A DNA stretch of 60,023 nt, taken from the NCBI RefSeq assembly GCF_000615975.1, contig NZ_BAMP01000017.1, positions 1 to 60,023 of the forward strand. The letters are read 5' to 3'. Every line of letters begins with the position of its first letter. Position 1 is the stretch's first letter. Under the pieces are notes generated by a model. It was not told the origin of the DNA. It saw nothing but the letters and a program-made list of their open reading frames with translations, and made no database searches. The DNA is from Nitratireductor aquibiodomus NL21 = JCM 21793. GTDB lineage: Bacteria; Pseudomonadota; Alphaproteobacteria; Rhizobiales; Rhizobiaceae. Made by a program: the position numbers and the translations under genes. Shown here one piece after another: positions 43,237-52,669 of this stretch.

Positions 43237-46230
43237 ATGACCATGTTTTCCGCCCCGGCGAAAAACGCTTGCAAATCCGTTTCAACCGGATCGACCCTCG
43301 GCAGAACCATGCGTGCGGCGATGCTGTCCGCCAGCGCCATAGCAATCGGCTCGGTCTGCGCTCTGCCAGATGCGGCGTTGGCGCAAACCAACACGTCCTG
43401 GGTGGGCGGGGTGTCCTCGGACTGGTTTTTGGCTGACAATTGGGGTGGCAGCGTGCCGGTTGCCGGAGACACCGCCCATATCTCCACGCCGCCCGGCAGC
43501 AACGTGCCGATCCTTCAGGGGGCGACGCCCGGCTATGCGCACGAGGTGCATGTCGGGTTCGACGGCAGCCAGCCCTCCAGCGGATATCTGCGCATCGAGA
43601 ATGGCGGCGTCCTCAACAGCACGCACGGCCTGCTCGGTCACAAGGCAGGCAGCACCACCGGCAAAGGCACAGTGCAGGTCTCAGGACCAGGGTCCGAGTG
43701 GAACAACGCCGGAAACATGACCGTGGGAGACACCTACGACGGCACGTTGCGCCTGCGAAATGGCGCCAAGGTTACAAGCCAGCAGGGCTTCATCGGCAAT
43801 GCAGCGCTCGTCAACGGATTTGCGGACCTACGTGACAACAACACCAAATGGATCAACACAAACGATCTGTCGGTTGGCGAAAAGGGCATTGGCGTTCTCT
43901 TCATCGTCGACGGCGCGACCGTTGAGAACAGCGATGGCTATGTGGGCTCGGCCGCCGGCGCGCAGGGGCGCGTCTCCGTCGGCGGTACCAATGCGAAATG
44001 GATCAATGCCCAGACGCTGACAATCGCCTATGAAGGTGTTGGAAGCCTCGCCATCAACAGCGGCGGCGCGGTGAGCAACACGGATGGCTATGTCGGTTCG
44101 GAAACGGGATCGGATGGTTCTGTCTATATATCCGATACCGGATCGACATGGACCAGTTCGCAGAATCTGTATCTGGGCGACGAGGGCAAAGGCCGCCTTA
44201 CCGTCGAGAGTGAGGGTGTCGTCTCTGCCGCCTCGATCTATCTTGGCGACATGCCGGGGTCGGAAGGGCAGGCCATCATCAGTGGCGCCGGTTCCCAATT
44301 GAACGCAACCTATGAGCTGGATGTCGGCAGCGGCGGCAAAGGCACGCTGACACTCACCGACAATGGGACGGCGTCCGCAGGCACGGAAGTCTATGTCCAA
44401 CGCAGCGACGGCTCCAGCGGAACGCTGAACATCGGCGCGGCTTCCGGCGACGCGGCTGCGACAGCCGGCAATCTCTCAACGCCAAAACTCTATCTGAACG
44501 AGCCCGGCGCGAGGCTGGTCTTCAACCACACCAATACCGGTTATCTGTTCAACCCCGATATGTTCGGGACGGGCCAGTTCCTTCAGGAATCCGGAGAGAC
44601 CATCTATACGGGCGATGGCGCGGCCTTCACGGGGAGCGGTACGGTTTCCGGCGGGCGGTTTCTGGTCAATGGAACGCTCGGCGGCGTAATCACCGTCGAT
44701 GGTGGCGTTCTGGGCGGGTCGGGAACCCTCGAAACCGCGACGATCAATGCCGGCGGCACGCTGGCGCCCGGCAATTCGATTGGCACGTTGAACGCGGCGA
44801 GCGCCAATTTCCACGCCGGCTCCGTGTTCGAAGTGGAATTGAACGATGGCGGCAACACCGCCGGAACGAACAATGATCACCTGAACGTTTCCGGCGCCGT
44901 CGCAATCGACGCGGGCACGATCCATGTCAAACCGGAGAACGGAACCGATGACGGATCGACCTATACACCCGGTCTGACCTACACGATTATCTCGGCAGGC
45001 AGTGTGGCCGGCCAGTTTACTGCCGTCACCGACGATTATCCCCTGCTGGACTTCACCGACAGCTACAGCGGAACCAATGTCTTCCTCACCTCTTCACAGA
45101 GCACCGGCTGCCCGGCCGGCATGACATTCAACCAGACGTCAACATGTGGCGGCGTACTCTCGATCGGATCAGGCGGCCTGCATGCCGCAGTGCTCAATCT
45201 GGGGAGCGCGGAATTGCCGGGCGCGCTGGATCAGCTCTCAGGCGAGATTTACGCTTCCAGCACATCCGCGCTCCTTGAAGACAGCCGCTTTCCGCGAGAG
45301 GCCGCAAATGATCGGCTGCGTAGGGGCTATGCAGCCGCCGGCACCCTGTCCACCCCGATCCTTGCCTATGGCGAGGATGCCCGCGAGATGAACGAAGCCC
45401 ACCAAAGGCCCAGCCTGTGGGCACATGCCTTTGGCGCCGACGCAAAATGGAAAAGTGACGGAAACGCCGCAAAGACAGATCGCACCATTGGTGGCCTGCT
45501 CGTGGGCGCGGATGCCTTCATCGCCGAAGGCCTGCAGCTCGGTCTGCTTGCAGGCTATAGCCGTTCGGCCATTGATGTAGACGACCGTTCGTCGTCAGGC
45601 GATGCCGACAGCTGGCATCTCGGCCTTTACGGCGGCAAGCAGTGGGGCGATTTCAGCGTGCGCGGCGGTGCGGCATTCGCCTGGCACGCGCTCGACACGA
45701 GCCGCGCGGTCGCATTTACCGGATTCAATGATGCGCTCGCCGGGGAATACAATGCTTCGACCATGCAGTTCTTCGGCGAGGCGGGCTATCGGCTTGAGGC
45801 CAATACGATGCGATTTGAACCCTATGCCGGCGTTGCGCATGTGAGGCTCAAGACCGGAGACTTCTCCGAGACCGGTGGTGGAGCGGCCCTGACGGTTGCT
45901 GGAACGACAATAGGCACGACATTCACCAACCTCGGTCTTCGCGCCGGGACCGAGCTCGCCCTTGGCGGAAAAGCCTCCGTTGAACTGACGGGCGGCATCG
46001 GCTGGCAGCACGCCTTCGGAGACACGGATCCGGCAACACAGATGCAGTTTGCCGGTGGCGATGTGTTCACAATAGCCGGGGTGCCCGTGGCCCGGGACAT
46101 GCTGGCGCTCGACCTGGAGGCACGGGTCGCGCTCACGCCGGCGGCAAGGCTCGGACTTTCCTATTCTGGAAGGATCGCATCCGATGCCGGCGACCATGGG
46201 CTGAAGGCGACACTCGGCGTCACGTTTTAA
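43237..46230 (+). CDS. Autotransporter (type Va secretion) with repetitive passenger
   Basis: A 997-residue surface protein. A long signal region ends near DAALA (about 49); the passenger starts with SWVGGVSSDWFLADNWGG. Residues 131-400 hold five to six repeats of almost exactly 50 residues. A second passenger part (GGSGTLETATINAGGTLAPG, LDFTDSYSGTNVFL) is typical of autotransporter beta-helix ends. The C-terminal barrel of about 270 residues begins at RPSLWAHAFGADAKW and ends in GVTF with the terminal Phe used for outer-membrane insertion. Likely adhesion or biofilm role (inference). Divergent from the LuxR-type gene. Confidence 0.92.
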   Translation: MTMFSAPAKNACKSVSTGSTLGRTMRAAMLSASAIAIGSVCALPDAALAQTNTSWVGGVSSDWFLADNWGGSVPVAGDTAHISTPPGSNVPILQGATPGYAHEVHVGFDGSQPSSGYLRIENGGVLNSTHGLLGHKAGSTTGKGTVQVSGPGSEWNNAGNMTVGDTYDGTLRLRNGAKVTSQQGFIGNAALVNGFADLRDNNTKWINTNDLSVGEKGIGVLFIVDGATVENSDGYVGSAAGAQGRVSVGGTNAKWINAQTLTIAYEGVGSLAINSGGAVSNTDGYVGSETGSDGSVYISDTGSTWTSSQNLYLGDEGKGRLTVESEGVVSAASIYLGDMPGSEGQAIISGAGSQLNATYELDVGSGGKGTLTLTDNGTASAGTEVYVQRSDGSSGTLNIGAASGDAAATAGNLSTPKLYLNEPGARLVFNHTNTGYLFNPDMFGTGQFLQESGETIYTGDGAAFTGSGTVSGGRFLVNGTLGGVITVDGGVLGGSGTLETATINAGGTLAPGNSIGTLNAASANFHAGSVFEVELNDGGNTAGTNNDHLNVSGAVAIDAGTIHVKPENGTDDGSTYTPGLTYTIISAGSVAGQFTAVTDDYPLLDFTDSYSGTNVFLTSSQSTGCPAGMTFNQTSTCGGVLSIGSGGLHAAVLNLGSAELPGALDQLSGEIYASSTSALLEDSRFPREAANDRLRRGYAAAGTLSTPILAYGEDAREMNEAHQRPSLWAHAFGADAKWKSDGNAAKTDRTIGGLLVGADAFIAEGLQLGLLAGYSRSAIDVDDRSSSGDADSWHLGLYGGKQWGDFSVRGGAAFAWHALDTSRAVAFTGFNDALAGEYNASTMQFFGEAGYRLEANTMRFEPYAGVAHVRLKTGDFSETGGGAALTVAGTTIGTTFTNLGLRAGTELALGGKASVELTGGIGWQHAFGDTDPATQMQFAGGDVFTIAGVPVARDMLALDLEARVALTPAARLGLSYSGRIASDAGDHGLKATLGVTF
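43627..44436 (+). repeat. Passenger repeats, about 5.4 copies of a 50-codon unit
   Basis: Within the autotransporter, units begin at residues 131, 184, 234, 284, 334 and 385 (spacing 53, 50, 50, 50, 51). The shared pattern is [GI]-[YF]-[VIL]-G...G-x-V-x-[VI]-x...[ST]-x-W-x-N...L-x-[VI]-G-x-x-G-x-G-x-L-x-[IV]-x...G. Two middle units (234 and 284) are the most alike (GYVGSAAGAQG / GYVGSETGSDG). Each unit probably makes rungs of a beta-solenoid. Confidence 0.8.
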
Positions 46231-46325
46231 ATGTCTTGCCAGCACGGGCGCCATGCCTGCCTCGCGCCGGGTTTTTTGCCCGGTGCGTCGACAGAAAGCC
46301 GTTTTCCGTCTTTCCTGGAACTGCG

Positions 46326-47188
46326 CTAAACACGCACCTGTTTCGGCGTAACGCCATATGCCCTTCGAAAGGCCGTCGTGAAGCTCGAAATGTTGTTGTA
46401 GCCAGCCAGATGCGCTGCGTGCGAGATCGGGATACCATCGTCGGCGAGTGCCGTGCGTGCGGCCTCGAGACGCTTCTGCCTTATGAAGTCGAAGACCGTC
46501 ATCCCGAAATGCGTCTTGAAATGCCGCTGCAGGGTGGACGCGCTGCAGCCAACCTCGCGGGCTATCAGGCCTATCGTCAGTTCCCGGTCCAGATTGCCAA
46601 TGACAAAATCACGTGCGCGCTCGCAATAGCGCAGGCTCATGAGTGTCGGCGCGGGAAGATGTTCCTTCCTGTCAGCAGCATGGTGAGCAATGACTGCCAC
46701 ATCAAGTCGAGCCCCTGCGCTCTCAGATAAAGGGAACTCAACTCTCCCTCCAGTGCGGGCGGCGGATGCATGATCTTCTGCGCCGATTGCACGATGTGTT
46801 GACCGGGCTCAAACGAAAAGTGGGCGAGGTGCTGCGAAAAAAAGCTCTGCAACACCGATTTCTGCGCCTCACCCTGCGTGTCGAAGAGACGCTGCAACCA
46901 GGGTAATGGCGCCGAAATCATGACCTTGCGCAGCGGGGTACGGCTGTCGTTGAAGAAACGTAATCGACTGTCCTTGGCCACGTTCAGCATGAACACAACC
47001 GGAGAGCTCGCCTCTTCCGTGCCTGCGTCGATCTCGAAATGCCTTTCATCGACCACGAAGTGCTGAGCGCCCTGCAAGAGCACCATCAGCATGAATTTCG
47101 GCCAGATGTGCAGCTCACGCGTATCGGACGTGCAGTTCGGCACTCCCTCAAGGGCACCCACAAAAAGTTCCTGTGATGTGTACTGCAT
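46326..47188 (-). CDS. AraC family transcriptional regulator, frameshifted
   Basis: About 287 residues when repaired. The N-terminal half (from MQYTSQELFVGAL) has the sensor fold; the C-terminal half has the double AraC helix-turn-helix (LTIGLIAREVGCSASTLQRHF, then ISHAAHLAGYNNISSFTTAF and YGVTPKQVR). The frame breaks at 46662-46669; restoring one base of the TT run (minus-strand GGAAGGAA to GGAAAGGAA) turns TGRNIF into TGKEHLPAPTLMSL and joins the halves. The layout, divergent from a TonB-dependent receptor gene, resembles PchR-type regulators of siderophore receptors (inference). Confidence 0.85.
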
Positions 47189-47571
47189 TCAATGACCCTG
47201 ACACCGATCCGGCGCAGCTGCACCAGGACCGGCACAATGCCGTTTGAGCCTAAGAAATTGCGGTTCCCGACAAACTCTTTCGGCTCGACTCCTTCTCGTG
47301 GCCAAACATATACATGACCGATCTTCTCAAGATTAAGCCGTGCTGGTGCGAGAAGCAAGCCCGCCGCCATAAACAGGCAACGGGCACCCGGCACGGGGCT
47401 TGGGAAGTCCGCATGCAAGGGGGCGACTATGATGGGGCATGGACGCAGCACGGTTGCATCAGCCTGCACGGTCTCAGCGCCTCATCCGGTTCCAGCCCTG
47501 TGCATCATCAGACTTATGGCCGCCAAGCCGGGGCCAAGCGCTTGCCGGCCGGGGATTAACAGGGAAAGAAA
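47189..47571. other. Divergent intergenic region between AraC regulator and TonB receptor
   Basis: About 380 bases with no supported gene. It must hold the promoters of both genes. I did not find a classical Fur box or a strong sigma70 pair; the open frames here (47314-47559 plus, 47086-47469 minus) lack homology and ribosome sites. Confidence 0.45.
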
Positions 47572-49550
47572 ATGACGTTCACGCGGATACTGCCGCTCAC
47601 CGGCGTTTCGTTGCTTGCGCTTTCATCAGCATTGCAGGCGCAGGAAAACAGCCCGACCACAACCGTCCTCGATACAATCACCGTCATCAGCGACGGCAAG
47701 GAGAACATTGAGGCGACGGGCGGAACCGTCGTCACGCAGGAAGACCTGGAGATCCTGCAACCGAGCAACGTTTCCGAGCTTTTCACGCGTGAATCCTCCA
47801 TCAGCGTCTCGGGCGGTGGCGGCCCTTCCAAGCGCATTCACGTCCTCGGGATGGAACAGTCGCACCTGGCTGTCAGTGTCGACGGCGTGCCGCAGACCGC
47901 GACAAGCTGGCATCACACGGCTCCAACGTCGTCGATCCCGTGTTCCTCAAGCGCGTCGAGGTAGAAGCCGGCGCCGCCGCCGCCGATTCCGGCTTTGGCG
48001 CGGCAGCGGGTGCGATCCGCTACGAGACCGTCGGCGCACTCGATCTGCTTGAAGACGGAAAGAACCTGGGTGCGCGGCTTGGCCTCTCTTATGGCACGAA
48101 CGGCCGCGGCTTATCGGGCAGTGCCGCCGGTTATGGCCGGCATGAAGGGTTCGACTGGTTCCTCATGACCCATGGTGCAACCGGCAAGAACTATGAGAAT
48201 GGCGACGGGCTGGAAATCCTCGGCACCGAGCCCGCGGCCCGCAACATTCTCGCCAAGCTCGGCTATGAAGCAGAAGGTCATCGCATCGAGCTTGGTTATG
48301 AGCGCAGCCGCGACAAGGCCGACCGCCTGATCAAGATGAACATGGGGCTCGCCGGCGATACGGTGCATCCGCTCGAGGTCGCGCGGGATGCCGTGAACCT
48401 GAAATACACCACCACCGCCCCCACCGACATGTGGGACCCGGAGGTGACGCTCTATTACAGCGAGAACGATTACTGGCGTCCGAACTACCAGAACCGCACC
48501 AACGGCAACATGGCCCTGGACGAAGATCTGTTCGGCGGTAAGGTGCAGAACCGTTTCACCTTCGACTACGGCAACATCACGACCGGTGTCGACTTCGGGC
48601 GGCATGGCTATTTCACCGACAATTACGGCAACAACAATCGCCGCTACCGCGACTTCTCGACCTTTCAGCTCGGCGCTTTCGCGCAGGGGCGCTTCGAATT
48701 CGACAACGGCCTCAACCTGTCGACCGGCGTGCGCTATGACGGGCATCGCTTCACCGACTGGAACGACAACAAGTTCTCCGACAGCGGCGCCAGCGTGAAC
48801 GCAACGGTCTCCTATAAGTTCAACGATCATTTCGAGGTGTTTGCAGGCGCCTCGCGCACCTGGCTTGGCTATGTGATCGGCGACTATGGCTATGTGCATG
48901 CCCGAGACGACAGTTTCACCACGGACCCCGGTTTCAGCGCCGGCACGGCGCAGAACCTGAAAGTGGGTGCGAATTTCGGCGGCGAGAACTGGAACGCCGG
49001 CGTGACCTTCTTCGATACGCGCATTGACGGCCTTCCCGTTTATGAATGGGGAACGGGCGCCACGCTGCACAATTCTCCAAACGAGGCCCGCTCACGCGGT
49101 GTGACGCTGAATGCGGGTTACCGTTGGGAGAATACGAAGATCGGTGCCACGTTCACCAAGGCCAAGGTGACAGTGGGCGGTGTGTCGGCACTGCCCAACA
49201 GCGGAACGTTCATGCCGATTGGCGACATGGCCACGCTCTACATCGATCATGAAATCCCCGACTACAATCTGAAGCTCGGCGCATCGCTGGCGTGGGCGGG
49301 CAAGATTTCCGATGCGTATGCCACGGCAGAAGGTTTTTACGACCAGCCAGCCTACACGGTGGTCAACACATATGCCGAGTGGACACCTCCGTCCTATGAA
49401 AACATGACCATCCGCGTCGGCGTCGAGAACCTGTTCGATGAAACCTACTTTGAGCGCACCGGCTTTGCCGCAAGCTCGAACCGCGGTGGCATTGATCCAG
49501 TTTACGCGCCAGGCCGCACCTTCACCTTCCACACCGCGGTGAAGTTCTAG
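47572..49550 (+). CDS. TonB-dependent outer membrane receptor, frameshifted
   Basis: About 659 residues when repaired. The signal peptide [20 protein letters not shown] ends near LQA; the TonB box region [10 protein letters not shown] and plug ([40 protein letters not shown]) follow, then a barrel ending [10 protein letters not shown] with C-terminal Phe. [17 protein letters not shown] is a typical late motif. The frame breaks at 47919-47920: ACGGCTCC should read ACGGGCTCC, giving [20 protein letters not shown]. The start has an AGGGAAAG site. Siderophore or other metal-chelate uptake is the default role; ligand unknown. Confidence 0.9.
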
Positions 49551-49583
49551 TCTCTCCGAAACCGGTAATGCGACGATCATCTG

Positions 49584-49615
49584 AAAGGCCGACCGTACGC
49601 CACGGTCGGCCTTTT
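49584..49615 (+). terminator. Rho-independent terminator of the TonB receptor gene
   Basis: AAAGGCCGACCGT (49584-49596) pairs perfectly with ACGGTCGGCCTTT (49602-49614) across a 5-base loop and ends in TTTT, 34 bases after the receptor stop. Confidence 0.88.
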
Positions 49616-49650
49616 CAGTTCAACGTCAGTCTCGCCGTCTGGACACAGTG

Positions 49651-49668
49651 ATGTAACAATCCTGTCGC
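49651..49668 (+). promoter_or_regulatory. Candidate Pho box upstream of phoX
   Basis: ATGTAACAATCCTGTCGC matches the PhoB-box layout of two 7-base half-sites spaced 11 bases apart (consensus CTGTCAT-N4-CTGTCAY): the second half-site CTGTCGC is strong and the first, ATGTAAC, weaker (12 of 18 positions overall). It lies 75 bases before the phoX start, the usual place for phosphate-starvation control. Confidence 0.55.
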
Positions 49669-49743
49669 AAGCATTCGCTACGACTACCGGCAGATGCCGC
49701 CACAGGCGGCTCGATCCAGCCAAACAGCCAGAGGACTGCCGTC

Positions 49744-51653
49744 ATGAACAAGCAGGATATCGTTCGCCTGTCGTGGGACGAATTCGACGAAATGCGCGAC
49801 CCGCGCCCTGACAACAACGCCTTTGATGCCGTTGTGGAGCGCGCCATTTCGCGTCGCGGGTTCCTGGGCGGTGTGCTGGCCTTCGGCTCTGCTGCAGCCG
49901 TTATGGGAACGGGCGTTCTTTCTTCCACGTCGTCTGCAAAGGCGGAGGGCGCGACGTTCAGTTTCGAGCCAATCGGGATTGCCACCGACCATGAAATTCA
50001 CGTTCCTGCGGGTTATGGCTGGAAGCCACTGGTGCGCTGGGGCGACCCGCTCTTCAAGGATGCGGAAGGCGCCTACTCACCCGAAACGGGCGTGCCGGTC
50101 GAAATGTCGGACAGGGTGTTCGGTGAGAACACGGACGGCATGGAGACCTTTGTCGATGGCGACAGGACGATCCTTGCCATCAATTCCGAATATGTGAACC
50201 CGAAGATCAACCTGCCGGCAGAAGCAGAAGGCATGCCCCGCAATGCCGACGAGGTGAAACTGCTCAAGAACATGCAGGGCGTGACGGTGCTGGAAATCGC
50301 CGACAGCGGCGATGGCTATGCCGTGGTGCTCGACAGCCCCTACAACCGCCGTATCACGCATGAGACGCCGATGACCATGGACGGCCCTGCCGCAGGCTCC
50401 GATCTGGTCAAGACCAATGCCGATCCGGAAGGCCGCGCGCCGAAAGGCACCATGAACAATTGCGGCTCCGGCAAGACGCTCTGGGGCACCTATCTGACCT
50501 GTGAGGAGAACTTCAACGGCTATTTCGGCACGACCGCCAGACGTGAAACCACGGAAGGCCAGGTTCCCGATCACGAAGCCACGGAAGGCGAAGTGCGCTA
50601 CGGCATCGGCGGCGAAGGCCGCTACGCCTATGAGAAGTTCGACGAGCGTTTCGACCTGTCCAGGGAACCCAACGAGCCGAACCGTCACGGCTGGGTGACG
50701 GAGATCAACCCGCTTGATCCGGAATCGACACCCGTCAAGCACACCGCGCTCGGGCGTTTCAAGCACGAAAACGCCGAGATGGTGCAGGCTGCCGACGGGC
50801 GCGTCGTGGTCTATATGGGCGACGATGAGCGCGGCGAGTTCATCTATCGTTACGTATCCAATGGCACCTGGGCCGAGGGCCAGCCAACGGATGGGCTGCT
50901 TTCGGACGGCACGCTCTATGCTGCCAGGTTCAATGACGACATGACCGGCGAATGGCTGGCCCTGACGCCGGAGACCACCGGCATGCCGATCGAGGAAATC
51001 CTCGTCTTCTCACGCATGGCAGGATCGAAAGTCGGCGCGACCACAATGGACCGTCCGGAATGGGTGGCCGCCAACCCCCTGCGGGTCGAGGCCTATTGCG
51101 CCCTGACCAACAACAAGAACCGCGGCGTCAAGGCCAATGCCGGTGGCGATGAACAGCCCGTCGGGGGCCCAACCCGCGCGAGACCAACAATTTCGGCCAG
51201 ATCGTTCGCTGGCGGCCGGAAGGCGAGGACCATGGCGCCGACACGTTCACCTGGGACCTTTACGTCATGGCCGGCAACCCGAAGGCGTATAACAATGTCT
51301 ATGCCGGGTCGGACAATGTGAACGAAGGCAATATGTTCAACTCGCCCGACGGCATGGCTTTCTCTTACGACGGTATGCTGTGGATCCAGACCGATGGCGA
51401 CGACAGCAATGAAGGCGAGTTCGAGGGGCAGGGCAACAACCAGATGCTGGTGGGCAATCCCGAGACCGGCGAAATCGCCCGCTTCCTCACTGCGCCGAAC
51501 GGCGCCGAAGTGACCGGCCTGACCTGGTCGGCGGATAGGAAGGTCGCGTTCGTCGGCATCCAGCATCCGGGCGGCAACTGGCCGGACGGCAACGGAAAGC
51601 CCCGCTCGGCGGTGATCTCCGTCTGGCGCGAAGATGGTGAAGCCATCGGCTGA
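49744..51653 (+). CDS. phoX: PhoX family phosphatase, Tat-exported, frameshifted
   Basis: About 636 residues when repaired. The twin-arginine motif SRRGFLG (36-42) is followed by a hydrophobic stretch ending near SSAKA. PhoX (DUF839) motifs include FGENTDGMETF, MNNCGSGKTLWGTYLTCEE, RHGWVTEINP and MGDDERGEFIYRYVS. PhoX enzymes are Ca/Fe-dependent periplasmic phosphatases. The frame breaks in the 51163-51170 G5C3 run; restoring one G or C gives VGGPNPRETNNFGQIVRW and continues to 51653 with GMLWIQTDGDDSN. Upstream Pho box and downstream terminator make it a single-gene unit. Confidence 0.9.
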
Positions 51654-51681
51654 GAACCGCCAACACAAATGAATGATGAAC

Positions 51682-51715
51682 GAGGCAGGGAGCACTGCTC
51701 CCTGCCTCTTTTTTT
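51682..51715 (+). terminator. Rho-independent terminator of phoX
   Basis: GAGGCAGGGAG (51682-51692) pairs with CTCCCTGCCTC (51698-51708) over a 5-base loop and runs directly into seven T's, 28 bases after the phoX stop. Confidence 0.92.
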
Positions 51716-51862
51716 GACGTGACAAAGCGTGGTGCGTTTGCATGTCTGCACGCATGAAGCATACGCTTGTGGCCAGACTGTTATGGACGGCTTGACGTCG
51801 CCCCATTTCCATCCCACCTGTTTGCCGCTCAATTCTACAAATCACCAATCGGACTGCCAAAC

Positions 51863-52660
51863 GTGCAATCGCTCAAGAGCCTGATCGAATCCCGCCGCTT
51901 CGAAGCGGTCATTACCGTTCTCATCATCATCAATGCGGTTACGCTCGGTCTCGAGACCTCCGAGCGGGCCATGATCGCTTTCGGCCCACTGCTCCAGACG
52001 CTGGATCAGGCAATTCTTGGCGTGTTCGTCGCCGAGCTTCTGGCCCGTTTGGTGGTTTATCGGCAGAACTTCTTCCGCGATCCCTGGCGCGTTTTCGATC
52101 TCGTGGTGGTGGGCATTGCCCTCGTGCCCGCAACGGCTGGGCTCTCGGTGCTGCGGGCCCTGCGTATCCTGCGCGTTCTGCGACTGGTCAGCATGGTGCC
52201 GTCACTGCGCCGGGTGGTCGGAGGCCTCATTGCGGCCCTGCCGGGCATGGGCTCCATCATGCTGCTTCTGGGTCTCGTCTATTACGTGTTCGCCGTCATG
52301 GCCACCAAACTGTTCGGCGCTTCTTTTCCGGACTGGTTCGGCACGATTGGCCTCTCCGCCTACTCGCTGTTCCAGATCATGACCCTGGAGAGCTGGTCGA
52401 TGGGCATTGTCCGTCCGGTGATGGAGGTCTATCCCCTCGCCTGGATGTTCTTCATCCCCTTCATTGTCTCGACCACTTTCACGGTGCTCAACCTGTTCAT
52501 CGGTATTATCGTCTCGGCCATGCAGGCGGAGCATGATGAAGAGGCTTCGGCAGAACGCACGGCCCTGCAGGCCGAGCAGGAAATCATCCTCAATGAAATC
52601 CGCGCCCTGCGCAAAGAGGTGCAGGCACTGACTGTCGAGAAGGCGCGCGAAAAGCGCTGA
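51863..52660 (+). CDS. Bacterial voltage-gated sodium channel-like ion transporter
   Basis: About 265 residues from a GTG at 51863; the frame is open to an ATG at 51767 but that extension is unlike the family. Six membrane helices: S1 AVITVLIIINAVTLGLET, S4 with arginines every third residue (LRALRILRVLRLVSMVPSLR), then the pore with filter TLESWSM, very close to the TLESWS Na+-selective filter of NaChBac-type channels. The C-terminus (AEHDEEASAERTALQAEQEI and on) is a predicted coiled coil, as in BacNav tetramers. Ten bases separate it from the convergent dcd gene. Possible roles are motility, pH or Na+ homeostasis. Confidence 0.85.
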   Translation: MQSLKSLIESRRFEAVITVLIIINAVTLGLETSERAMIAFGPLLQTLDQAILGVFVAELLARLVVYRQNFFRDPWRVFDLVVVGIALVPATAGLSVLRALRILRVLRLVSMVPSLRRVVGGLIAALPGMGSIMLLLGLVYYVFAVMATKLFGASFPDWFGTIGLSAYSLFQIMTLESWSMGIVRPVMEVYPLAWMFFIPFIVSTTFTVLNLFIGIIVSAMQAEHDEEASAERTALQAEQEIILNEIRALRKEVQALTVEKAREKR

Positions 52661-52669
52661 CCCCTACGA

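Noticed and set aside
6490-51653. Programmed frameshifting as an explanation for the broken genes
   Set aside because: No shared slippery heptamer or downstream structure, and the genes affected are unrelated; missing homopolymer bases explain all cases.
51767-51862. N-terminal extension of the sodium-channel-like protein
   Set aside because: The 32 residues before the GTG at 51863 (MWPDCYGRLDV...) do not resemble channel N-termini, and no ribosome site precedes the ATG.
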